A DNA stretch of 64,000 bases. Source: Thermoplasmata archaeon (GTDB lineage Archaea; Thermoplasmatota; Thermoplasmata; Lutacidiplasmatales; UBA184). The stretch covers positions 212,245 through 276,244 of the forward strand of contig JAKASQ010000002.1 of the NCBI GenBank assembly GCA_021828195.1, written 5' to 3'. Shown here in pieces: positions 41,641-51,366 of the stretch (position 1 is its first letter; each line of letters begins with the position of its first letter). The notes beneath the pieces are model-generated. The model was not told the DNA's origin, did not search any database, and saw only the letters and a list, made by a program, of their open reading frames with translations. Position numbers and translations under genes: made by a program.

Positions 41641-42467
41641 ATGCCCGAACTTGGCGTAGACGACTTCCTGACCGCGCGTACCGACGAGGTGGTCCGACGC
41701 ATCGCCGAGGGCGGGGGTCCGATCGTGGTCGCGATGTCCGGTGGGGTCGACTCCTCGGTGGTGGCGGCACTCGCGTTCGACGCCCTCGGAGAGCAAGCGG
41801 TTGCGGTGACCCTGACCGGGCCCGCCGTCGCGCGTCGGGAGGTCGAACGGGCCGCCCGGGTCGCCCGGACGATCGGCATCGAACATCGGCCGGTCGCGGT
41901 CGATCCTCTCGCGGTCGCGTCGTACCGCGAGAATCCATCGAACCGCTGCTTCTTCTGCCGTTCGGTCGAGGCCGCGGCCCTTACAGCCGAGGGAGCGAAG
42001 CGCGGAGCTCGCCAATACGTCGATGGGATCCACCGCGACGATCTCGGGGAGGTTCGCCCCGGCATCACGGCGATGGAGCGCGCCGGTTTCCGCCACCCCC
42101 TTGCCGATGCGGGGTGGCGCAAGGCGGACGTCCGCTTCGAGGCCCGCCGTCGCGCGCTCCCCAACTGGGACGAACCGTCGGATGCCTGCCTCGCCTCGAG
42201 GGTCGCGCACGGTGATCCGATCGATCGTGAACTGCTCTCCCGCATCGAGCGCGCGGAGGAGCTCGTCCGCACGCTCGGCTTTCGACAGGTGAGGGTGCGG
42301 GTCCGGGCCGGAGTCGCCCGGATCGAGGTCGAGCCGGAGGGCGTCGGGCGGCTCTCGGTCCCGAGCGTCACAGTCCCGTTGACCGAGCAGTTGACCCGGC
42401 TCGGGTTCGCCCAGGTGACGATCGATCCGGCGGGGTATCACGGGCTCCTCCCCCCCGTCGGCGCACG

Positions 42468-42471
<4 letters not shown>
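41641..42471 (+). CDS. larE: LarE-type ATP-dependent sacrificial sulfur transferase
   Basis: PP-loop enzyme of 276 residues. AMSGGVDSSVVAALAF is the ATP-pyrophosphatase loop; NPSNRCFFCR holds the cysteine pair, and SDACLASRVAHGD matches the conserved ACLASR segment. In bacteria LarE donates sulfur to the nickel-pincer nucleotide of lactate racemase, but larB, larC and larA are absent here, so the target may differ. The stop overlaps the uvrB start (ATGA), implying a shared transcript. A weak TATA-like stretch lies near 41605. Confidence 0.85.
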
Positions 42472-44504
<2,033 letters not shown>

Positions 44505-44531
44505 ATCCTGTTTGCCGCGGGGCGAAAGGGT

Positions 44532-44539
44532 GTTTTAGG
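44532..44539 (+). promoter_or_regulatory. TATA-like box of winged-helix gene (leaderless)
   Basis: GTTTTAGG is centred 24-25 nt before the ATG at 44560. Confidence 0.4.
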
Positions 44540-44559
44540 AGGGCCGGCTGGTCCTTCCC

Positions 44560-45405
44560 ATGGCGACCGCTCCCGGCGAGGCTCGGGCCGGAGGGCTGGC
44601 CGGCCTGCGTCGCGGGGGTTCGATGACCGAGCTGTTGTTCCTTTACGAATGCGAGACGCTTCACCCGACCCAGCTTCGCCCGGTCGCCGAACGCCTCGGA
44701 CTGACGGTCCAGGCGGCCTCCCACACCTACCGCCAGCTCGCACGACGCGGACTGGTGGCCTCGCGCGATGGTCGCTACCGCCCGACGTTCGAGGGGGTCG
44801 CGTGGCTGCACGAGACCCTCGGCCGCCTCGAGGACGATGTCCGGCGAAGGCTCGCGCATCTGCACGTGATCCGCTCCACGCGCGCCATCGCGCTCTCCGA
44901 TCTTCGCACGGACGACCCCGTCTCCCTTGAGATCCGAGACGGCCTCCTCTCCGCCCGCCCGGGTTCTTCGGGGACCTCCCGGGGTCGCGTCTCGCGCGGA
45001 GCCGCCAAGGGCCGGATCGTCGAGGTCGCGAATCTCGAGGGCATCGTCACCCTCGAACCCTCGACGGTCTCGGTCCGCACCCTGGCGGAGTCCGATCTAT
45101 CGGATCCCCACTTACCGGATCGACTTCGCGCGCTCGTCGGCCCGGAGGATGAGTATCTCGCGGCCGAAGGGCTCGAGGCGTTCGAGGCGCTGCGCCGAGC
45201 GACCGGCCACGGCATCCACCGATTTGCGGTCGGCGCCGCAGCCCGGGAGGCGGCACGGCTCGGAGTACCCGGGACCATCGTCGTCATGGACCGTGACCTA
45301 CCCCGACTTCTGGCAGAGTTCTCGGGGCAAGACCCTCCACCGCTCGATGTGCTGCCGCTTCCGAAGGCCGCGCACCGCCTACGCGGAGGACGTCGGCGGG
45401 CCTGA
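44560..45405 (+). CDS. Winged-helix DNA-binding protein, archaeal
   Basis: A 281-residue protein. Residues ~22-90 form a winged helix-turn-helix (LHPTQLRPVAERLGLTVQAA, YRQLARRGLVASRDGRYRPT) like MarR-type or DUF7839 regulators. A basic linker with RSSGxSRG-like repeats leads to a C-terminal domain (VEVANLEGIVTLEPSTVSVRT...LPDRLRALVGPEDEYLAAEGL) of unknown function that looks like a ligand-binding or PTS-like fold. Inner ATG 44623 is an alternative start. Its last 27 nt overlap the end of the convergent btuD. Confidence 0.65.
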   Translation: MATAPGEARAGGLAGLRRGGSMTELLFLYECETLHPTQLRPVAERLGLTVQAASHTYRQLARRGLVASRDGRYRPTFEGVAWLHETLGRLEDDVRRRLAHLHVIRSTRAIALSDLRTDDPVSLEIRDGLLSARPGSSGTSRGRVSRGAAKGRIVEVANLEGIVTLEPSTVSVRTLAESDLSDPHLPDRLRALVGPEDEYLAAEGLEAFEALRRATGHGIHRFAVGAAAREAARLGVPGTIVVMDRDLPRLLAEFSGQDPPPLDVLPLPKAAHRLRGGRRRA

Positions 45406-46689
45406 GCTGAGCGCCCGGAGCTCCCGAACGATCTCCTCCATGCCCGTCACCTCGCGGGCACCGGCCTCGCGAAGCTGCTGATAGACCTGGGTGGCGCGCC
45501 CCCCCGTGAAATCTCGCTCGGCGATGGACGGTCGGCTCACCAGAAAGCTCGGGGTGGTCCGGACGTAGGGGAGCAGGTCCTCGAGGTTTGCGAGATTCGA
45601 CGGTCCCACGACGAACGGGGCGACCGCGATCGCTCTGGCCACGGCGAGCAGCGCCCGGTGCCGCTCGCGGACCTCGGGGCCCAGAGGAGCGAACGGAGCC
45701 TCGATCGGTCCGCGGATTAGGAGAGCTTCGGCTACCTCGGCGTCGGTGTCGAGCAGGTGGAGCGCCCCGACGCTCAGGGAGTAACCATCGTCCGCGAAGG
45801 TCCGCAGGTAGGGGGCCCCCGCTCCGCCCCCGCCCACCACGTGCACGGGGCCGAAGCCCGTCCCGGATCCGGGCCTCCTCGGAGCCGTGGTCAGGTGGTG
45901 CGCTATGAGGTAGGGCATCCCGGTCCGAGGCTCTCGGCGGAGGTCCGCTACCACGCCCCATACTTGGGCGAGCAACCCCTCGGAAAGGATCTCGGACGGG
46001 GGCCCGTCCGCGACGCATCGACCCCGAGATAGGACCACGATGCGGTCGGCGAACCGGGCGGCGAGGTTGAGGTCGTGGAGGGCGGCGACAACGGTGACCT
46101 CTCGGCGGTGCGCGAGGTCCCGGACGCGGGCGAGCAGGTCCAGCTGGTGGCCGATATCGAGATGAGAAGTCGGCTCGTCCAGGAGCAGCAGCGGGGTCGT
46201 CTGGGCGAGGGCTCGTGCAAGCACCGCCCGCTGCCGCTCTCCACCGCTGATCGATAGGAGGCCATCGTCGGCTCGATCGGCGAGCCCGACCTGCTCGAGA
46301 ATCGAATGCCCGAGTCGGTAGTCTTCCTCCGAGTCGCCCTCCAACAGGCCGTGGAAGGCGTATCGACCGTAGAGGACGTAGTCGATGAGTCGAACATCGT
46401 CTCGCGGGCTCTCCTCCTGAGGGAGCCACGCCACTCGACGCGCCCGCTCGAGTATCGAGAGCGACTCCAAGGCGTCGCCGAAGAGTTCCACGCGACCGGC
46501 GTTCGGGGTTACGAATCCTAGGACGGTGCGTAACAGGGTCGTTTTCCCCGAGCCATTCGGACCGGCCAGCGCGACAAACTCCCCCGACCGTACGGAGAGA
46601 TCGATCTTGCGGAGGGCCGTGCGCGCACCGTAGCTGACGCTGACGCCCACGAGCCGGAGGGGCGGAGCGGCCGCCGGGGTCCCGCTCAC
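45379..46689 (-). CDS. btuD: BtuD-type ABC ATPase with C-terminal extra domain
   Basis: ATPase subunit of an iron-chelate/cobalamin importer. Residues 1-255 are a FecE/BtuD ATPase: Walker A GPNGSGKTT, signature SISGGERQR, Walker B LLLLDEPTSHLD and the H-loop ALHDLN. From about 275 to 436 there is an additional domain (VHVVGGGGAGAPYLRTFADDG, FVVGPSNLANLEDLLPYV) that archaeal BtuD proteins often carry; its job is unknown. The gene overlaps btuC by 4 nt and is the last of btuF-btuC-btuD. Cobalamin as substrate is likely by family, not proven. Confidence 0.85.
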   Translation of the reverse strand: MSGTPAAAPPLRLVGVSVSYGARTALRKIDLSVRSGEFVALAGPNGSGKTTLLRTVLGFVTPNAGRVELFGDALESLSILERARRVAWLPQEESPRDDVRLIDYVLYGRYAFHGLLEGDSEEDYRLGHSILEQVGLADRADDGLLSISGGERQRAVLARALAQTTPLLLLDEPTSHLDIGHQLDLLARVRDLAHRREVTVVAALHDLNLAARFADRIVVLSRGRCVADGPPSEILSEGLLAQVWGVVADLRREPRTGMPYLIAHHLTTAPRRPGSGTGFGPVHVVGGGGAGAPYLRTFADDGYSLSVGALHLLDTDAEVAEALLIRGPIEAPFAPLGPEVRERHRALLAVARAIAVAPFVVGPSNLANLEDLLPYVRTTPSFLVSRPSIAERDFTGGRATQVYQQLREAGAREVTGMEEIVRELRALSSGPPTSSA

Positions 46690-47789
46690 AGGCTCCCCAT
46701 CGGACTGCCGGCCCGCCGGCGGAAGAGCAGGTAGATGAAGAACGGGGCTCCGAAGAACGCGGTGAAGATCCCGATCGGCAGCAAGGAGGTGGGGTATACG
46801 AGGAGGGCGAAGTCCCGGGCGCCCAGCAGGAACACCGCTCCGACGAGGGCCGAGCCGGGCAGGACGTACCGATAGTCGGTCCCGGCGATGCGACGGACCA
46901 CGTGCGGTGAGACGAGACCGACGAACCCGATGATCCCAGTGAACGCGACCGCGACGCCCGTCGTCAACGACGCGAGGAGGATCAGCCGTATCCGAACCCG
47001 GCGTACGTCGACTCCAGCGCTCCGCGCGACGTCCCCCCCGAGTTGCATCAGGTTGAGCTCTCGCCCGAAGAGGCTGAGGAGAGTGCCGGTGATCAGGAGC
47101 ACTCCCACGGCGATCCCATCGACCGGCCAGGATGCGTTGCCGAGGCTACCGAGGAGCCAGTAGGAGACCTGCTGGCTTCCGGATGGGTTGTACAGGAGCA
47201 ACAGGGCGAGAACCGCCGAGAGCAGGCTCGCGAGAGCGACCCCCGTCAATAGAAGTGTTTCGACGGTGCCGTAGCGGCTCACCGCCACCGCGAGGATCGC
47301 GACTCCGGTCGCGATCGCACCGATGAAGGCGAACAGAGGCAGAAACAGGTCCGGCGCGACCTGGCCGACGTGGAAGTCGAAGACGATCGCAGCGCCGATG
47401 GTCCCGCCGCTCGAGATCCCGAGCAGGAACGGGTCCGCGAGCGGGTTGCGGAACGTCCCCTGGAGAGTCGCGCCCGAGATTCCGAGGGCTGCGCCCGCGA
47501 TCACGGCGAGGACGATCTCGGGGAGCCGAGCCTGCCAGACGATCTCGCCCCATCTCGTGCAGAGATCCGGCGACACGGAGGTTCCCGCGCAGGCGTTCGG
47601 CAACCCGAGCAGCAGTCGAAGCGCGGTGAGGGGTGGGATGAAGACGGTGCCGAGAAACGAGGAAAGCGTTACGGCCACCGCAACGATCGCTACGATGGCA
47701 CCGAGAAGGGCCCAGGGACTCGAACGGCGTAGGCGCATCGCCCCCGAGGGAGTCGCCTCGCCTACTGCCGGCGGAGCGCGCTCCTCCAC
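46686..47789 (-). CDS. btuC: BtuC/FecCD-type permease
   Basis: Membrane permease of 367 residues with about nine to ten helices. LPEIVLAVIAGAALGISGA, TLQGTFRNPLADPFLLGISSG and the C-terminal GFVGLVSPHVVRRIAG are conserved FecCD signatures (the last is the coupling loop to the ATPase). It lies between the binding protein (4-nt gap) and the ATPase (4-nt overlap), forming a complete importer. The short N-terminal hydrophilic lead is normal. Confidence 0.93.
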   Translation of the reverse strand: MEERAPPAVGEATPSGAMRLRRSSPWALLGAIVAIVAVAVTLSSFLGTVFIPPLTALRLLLGLPNACAGTSVSPDLCTRWGEIVWQARLPEIVLAVIAGAALGISGATLQGTFRNPLADPFLLGISSGGTIGAAIVFDFHVGQVAPDLFLPLFAFIGAIATGVAILAVAVSRYGTVETLLLTGVALASLLSAVLALLLLYNPSGSQQVSYWLLGSLGNASWPVDGIAVGVLLITGTLLSLFGRELNLMQLGGDVARSAGVDVRRVRIRLILLASLTTGVAVAFTGIIGFVGLVSPHVVRRIAGTDYRYVLPGSALVGAVFLLGARDFALLVYPTSLLPIGIFTAFFGAPFFIYLLFRRRAGSPMGSL

Positions 47790-47793
47790 GGGC

Positions 47794-48810
47794 CTAGGGG
47801 AGGCTCGAAGGATGGAAGAACGCGAGGAGCGCGGGCAACCCGGAGAGGATCATCGTGGGATCGGCCTCGGTCAGCCAGCTCGAATCCATCCCCGTCAGGT
47901 TCCCACTTTGCACCGCGGAGAGCTGGCCCCAGAACGGCGCGCTCGTGTAGGCGCTCTCATTCAGGCCGAAGCCGGTCGCGTAGACGAGATAGTGCGGGTT
48001 GGCGACCAGTACCTGCTCGCCGGACAACTCGGGGTACTCGAAGGCTGCATTCGCGGCGATGCTACTCCCGCCCGCGAGCTCGATCAAGGATTGTCCGAAC
48101 GTGCCCGGCCCAAAGGTCCAGTACCCGTTCGCGTCCACGTAGTAGGTGACCAGGACGGTCGGGAAGCTCGATGCATTCGCCCCCACGACGGTCGCGTTGT
48201 ACAGCTCGGTCGCGAGCTGGGTGTTCAACGCGTTCGCACCCGCGGTGACGCCGAAGATCCGAGCGAGGAGCGAGACGTCGATCTCGATCCCGCTCAGGGT
48301 CGGGGGCTGCAACACCACGACCGGGATACGGAAGGTGTCCGTGATCTCCTGGAGGGCCCCGGCCGGCACGAACGTAGCGGCGAGAACGACCTGGGGCGTG
48401 GCCGCCAGCAACGCCTCGAAGTCAAACGTCGGTTCGGCTTGAATGCACATCGACGAGGAGAGATTCCACCGCGCGATCTGGTCGGGAGAGTAATCCGAGG
48501 AGAGTCCGCCGAATGCCGGTGCGTAGCAATCGACCCCGACGACGTGGGAGCGCAGGCCCAGCCGATACATCGAATCCATGATGCTGGGCCCGAGAACAAC
48601 GACCCGAGCCGGGTCGTACGGAAGGGTCACGCGATGCCCGAGATCGTCCGTGATCGTAAGGTTGCCCGAGGTGGCACCGCTCGCGGTCGTGGCGAAGTAG
48701 ACGGCAGCACCCGCGATGCCGATGCCACTGACGATCAGGATCGCGACCACGAGCCAGGCCAAGGGGACCATGCGACGCGGGGGAACCGCGGGAGACCCAT
48801 TCAATGACAT
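47794..48810 (-). CDS. btuF: BtuF-type substrate-binding protein
   Basis: Extracellular helical-backbone binding protein, 338 residues, anchored by an N-terminal hydrophobic segment (PLAWLVVAILIVSGIGIAGAA, no lipobox). The body shows ITDDLGHRVTLPYDPARVVVL, SDYSPDQIARWN, LATELYNATVVG and AFEYPELSGEQVL, typical of vitamin B12 or siderophore binders. ATG 48810 is supported by a TATA-like GTTAAAG (48830-48836) 23 nt upstream; GTG 48828 would be almost on it. It leads the btuFCD operon. Confidence 0.9.
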   Translation of the reverse strand: MSLNGSPAVPPRRMVPLAWLVVAILIVSGIGIAGAAVYFATTASGATSGNLTITDDLGHRVTLPYDPARVVVLGPSIMDSMYRLGLRSHVVGVDCYAPAFGGLSSDYSPDQIARWNLSSSMCIQAEPTFDFEALLAATPQVVLAATFVPAGALQEITDTFRIPVVVLQPPTLSGIEIDVSLLARIFGVTAGANALNTQLATELYNATVVGANASSFPTVLVTYYVDANGYWTFGPGTFGQSLIELAGGSSIAANAAFEYPELSGEQVLVANPHYLVYATGFGLNESAYTSAPFWGQLSAVQSGNLTGMDSSWLTEADPTMILSGLPALLAFFHPSSLP

Positions 48811-48829
48811 TGGATTGTGGACAAACACT

Positions 48830-48836
48830 CTTTAAC
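48830..48836 (-). promoter_or_regulatory. TATA box of the btuFCD operon (leaderless)
   Basis: GTTAAAG on the minus strand is centred 23 nt before the btuF ATG. I see no cobalamin riboswitch in the short space upstream. Confidence 0.5.
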
Positions 48837-48890
48837 ATAAGGGTTGCCCCGGGAAGATCCCCCGGGGTTGGCCGGGGTTCCGACCGACAA

Positions 48891-48899
48891 AGGATATCT
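48891..48899 (+). promoter_or_regulatory. TATA box of tRNA-Trp
   Basis: GGATATCTC lies about 30 nt before the mature 5' end at 48925. Confidence 0.45.
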
Positions 48900-48924
48900 C
48901 TCCGCGCCGTCCCGGCCGCCCGGA

Positions 48925-49087
48925 GGGAGCATAGGCTAATCTGGTAGACCAGCGGGCTCCAGTCAGGGGGAACCATCGGTCCTCCTGTGAAGTTGGGTCT
49001 GCGGAGGGATGCAAACGCATCCCGATGACGAGTGACTGGAGCGCGCGGAGAGACCCGCATATCGGGGTTCAAATCCCCGTGCTCCCA
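48925..49087 (+). tRNA. trnW: tRNA-Trp (anticodon CCA) with a 90-nt intron
   Basis: Exon 1 is 48925-48962 and exon 2 is 49053-49087, giving 73 nt. The acceptor stem GGGAGCA/TGCTCCC is perfect, the T arm CGGGG-TTCAAAT-CCCCG ends at 49079, the anticodon CCA is at 48959-48961 in stem GCGGG/CCCGC, and the discriminator is A; CCA is not encoded. The variable loop has four nt and the D stem has a C-A mismatch. The intron lies after position 37, as in other euryarchaeal tRNA-Trp. Within it TGACTGGAG (49033-49041) is exactly complementary to CTCCAGTCA at 48957-48965, and GATGACG (49024-49030) resembles box C/C'; clear D boxes are not seen. Confidence 0.9.
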
Positions 49088-49157
49088 TCCCTTAGGTTCC
49101 CCGCATCGCCCGCCCGTGGGCTCCCGGCCCGGGATCGACCGATCCAAGTGGTTTTGG

Positions 49158-49177
49158 ACTTGAATAGTTTAAGTATA
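49158..49177 (+). promoter_or_regulatory. Promoter and probable operator of the MFS-MarR unit
   Basis: A 17-bp near-palindrome (half-sites ACTTGAA and TTTAAGT, 49158-49174) overlaps the TATA-like TTAAGTATA at 49169-49177. A second symmetric pair CAAGT/ACTTG lies just upstream (49145-49162). The location is typical of a site for a MarR regulator, such as the co-transcribed gene at 50784. SD-like GGAGGAGAGG follows at 49197-49206. Confidence 0.45.
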
Positions 49178-49233
49178 GAAGTAATTTCGCTCGGGCGGAG
49201 GAGAGGCGGACCAACTCCGAACCTGCGACATAC

Positions 49234-50781
49234 ATGTCCGAACCCTCCGCTCCCGCATCGGTCCCCGCCCTCCCCTTCGATTCACCCGCGCCCCCGGAGG
49301 TTGGGCGGTTCGATCGACGCTACGCCAACCGGGCCATGCTCCTCCTGGCCGGGCTCGTGATCGTGGTCCTCTACATCGAGGCGATGCTCACGCCGTCCCT
49401 CCCCTCCATCGCCGCTCAATTCAACGTCAGCGAGGCCCAGGTGAGCCTAGTACTCGCCGTCTACCTCGTGTCCGGGTGTGCGCTCGCACCGATCATCGGA
49501 AAGCTCGGCGACATCTACGGGAAGAAGCGGGTCCTGGTATACGTTCTGATCATCTACGCGGTCTCGGTCTCGGTCACAGGGTTCTCCCCGAACTTCGCGT
49601 TCCTCGTCGCCGCGCGCACGGTGCAGGGAATCGGTCTCGGAATCTTCCCGCTCGCCATGACCCTCGTACGGGAGGAGTTCCCCCGCGAACTCGTACCCCG
49701 ATCCCAAGGCCTCCTCAGCGGGATGTTCGGGGTGGGCTTGGCGATCAGCCTGCCGCTCGGGGCGTTCATCTCGAACGGGTACGGCTGGCAGGTGACGTAC
49801 CACACGGCGATCCCCTTCGTCGTGCTCTTGACGGTCCTCTCGGCGATCGTCCTCCGGGAATCCCGCTATCGCCGCCCCCAGGCGAAGGTCGATTACATCG
49901 GCGCGACCGGCCTCGGTTGTTCGCTCGCCCTCATCGTCCTCGGTCTCTCCCTCGCTCCGAGTTGGGGATGGGCCGCGGTCGGCACCTGGACCCTGATGGG
50001 GCTGGGCATCGCCATCCTCATCCCGGTCGGCCTGTACGAGCGCTGGGCCACGGAGCCGATCCTCAACTACCGGATGCTGAAGGAACGGAACCTGATGGTC
50101 ACGAACCTCGTCGTGACCCTCACCGGGCTCGGCTACTTCCTGGCCCTTCAGGCGATGACGTTCCGATTCCAGAGCCCTCCGGGATCCGGGTTCTCCTATT
50201 CGATCTTCAGCACGGGGGTCGCTCTCGTGCCGTTCGCGATCGCCCAGCTGATATTCGCCCCGCTCGCCGGCCACTTCGTCTCGCGGACGGGCATCCGGCC
50301 GATGGTCTTCCTCGGTTCGACCGTCGGCTGCATCGGCTTCGTTCTCGCCGCGCTTTCCAACAGCCCGGCCTCACTGATGGTGAGCGAGTTCGTGGCGAGC
50401 GCAGGGCTCGCCATCGCAATCGCGTCAATCATCAATCTCATGGTGCTCACCGTGGAACCGAAGGACCTCAGCCTCGCCACCGCGCTCAACACCGTGTTCC
50501 GCCTGGTCGGTTCCAGCGTGGGGGCCCCGATCGCGGGCACGATCATGACCACCTACGCGATCTCGGTGACGACGCCCGGCGGCTCGATCTCGGTGCCGTC
50601 CCCACTCGCCTACGAGATCATCTTTGCAATCGCGGCGGTGAGCTTTGTCCTTATCGCCGTCCTCGCCATCTTCGCCCGGGAGATGCTCGGGCGCCGGAGG
50701 AACGTCTCCCACATCCTCACGACCGACTCGAGGGACTCGGCGTCGCCCGCGGTCGCCTCGATCTCCGCGGAGGGCCCGTAG
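49234..50781 (+). CDS. MFS multidrug-type transporter (DHA2-like, 14 TM)
   Basis: Major-facilitator protein of 515 residues with about 14 transmembrane helices. The first loop GKLGDIYGKKRVLVY matches MFS motif A, and ARTVQGIGLGIFPLAMTLVREEF resembles the drug-antiporter motif of helices 4-5. Substrate is likely a drug or organic anion by family. It is followed after 2 nt by a MarR regulator gene, a common pairing for inducible efflux. The leader contains an operator-like palindrome. Confidence 0.92.
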   Translation: MSEPSAPASVPALPFDSPAPPEVGRFDRRYANRAMLLLAGLVIVVLYIEAMLTPSLPSIAAQFNVSEAQVSLVLAVYLVSGCALAPIIGKLGDIYGKKRVLVYVLIIYAVSVSVTGFSPNFAFLVAARTVQGIGLGIFPLAMTLVREEFPRELVPRSQGLLSGMFGVGLAISLPLGAFISNGYGWQVTYHTAIPFVVLLTVLSAIVLRESRYRRPQAKVDYIGATGLGCSLALIVLGLSLAPSWGWAAVGTWTLMGLGIAILIPVGLYERWATEPILNYRMLKERNLMVTNLVVTLTGLGYFLALQAMTFRFQSPPGSGFSYSIFSTGVALVPFAIAQLIFAPLAGHFVSRTGIRPMVFLGSTVGCIGFVLAALSNSPASLMVSEFVASAGLAIAIASIINLMVLTVEPKDLSLATALNTVFRLVGSSVGAPIAGTIMTTYAISVTTPGGSISVPSPLAYEIIFAIAAVSFVLIAVLAIFAREMLGRRRNVSHILTTDSRDSASPAVASISAEGP

Positions 50782-50783
50782 CG

Positions 50784-51335
50784 ATGCCGGCCTCCCGATC
50801 GAAGTCGCCATCCGATCCGGCCGCGGGCGAAGTGTGGCGAGCCTTGTGGGGTCTCTTCCGAGCTTTCGGGCCGGAGCTCCGGCGCATCGCCCACTCGGCG
50901 GGTATCACCCTTCCGCAACTCGCCATGCTCCAGGCATGCCAGCAGGGCTCCGTCACCGCCACCGAGCTCGCACGACGGTCCGATCGAACCGCGCCCGCGA
51001 TCACCTACCTGACCCGGGAGCTCGAAACTTCGGGGCTCCTGCGACGCATGCCCTCCACCCGCGATCGCCGCCGGGTGGTGTTCTCCCTCACGGCAAAGGG
51101 CCGAGCGACCCTCGAGCGGGTCCACATGGAGGGAGAGCGGTGGGACCGGGACCTGTCCGCCTCCCTTTCGCGAGAGGAATGGCGTTCGCTCGCGCGGGGG
51201 ATCGAGGAACTTGCCGACCAGGTAGAGTCCTACCCACATGCGCCCGACAGCGCGTTCGCGCCCCGGGTCGGTCGACGCAAGCGCTCGAGCTCTCGCTCCG
51301 GATCCCGATCGGAGAGTCGAGCGACGCACATATGA
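50784..51335 (+). CDS. MarR-family transcriptional regulator
   Basis: A 183-residue winged-helix regulator. ITLPQLAMLQACQQ, TATELARRSDRTAPAITYLTR and the wing MPSTRDRRRVVFSLTAKG are typical of MarR. About 30 Arg/Ser-rich residues follow the domain, an unusual tail. It starts 2 nt after the MFS gene and probably controls that unit through the palindrome at 49158-49174. Confidence 0.9.
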   Translation: MPASRSKSPSDPAAGEVWRALWGLFRAFGPELRRIAHSAGITLPQLAMLQACQQGSVTATELARRSDRTAPAITYLTRELETSGLLRRMPSTRDRRRVVFSLTAKGRATLERVHMEGERWDRDLSASLSREEWRSLARGIEELADQVESYPHAPDSAFAPRVGRRKRSSSRSGSRSESRATHI

Positions 51336-51366
51336 GCGGGAGCCCGAGTGGTCCCCTCCAAGGCTG

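Noticed and set aside
48811..48924. Cobalamin riboswitch upstream of btuF
   Set aside because: The btuF transcript appears leaderless and no B12-box-like sequence is seen.
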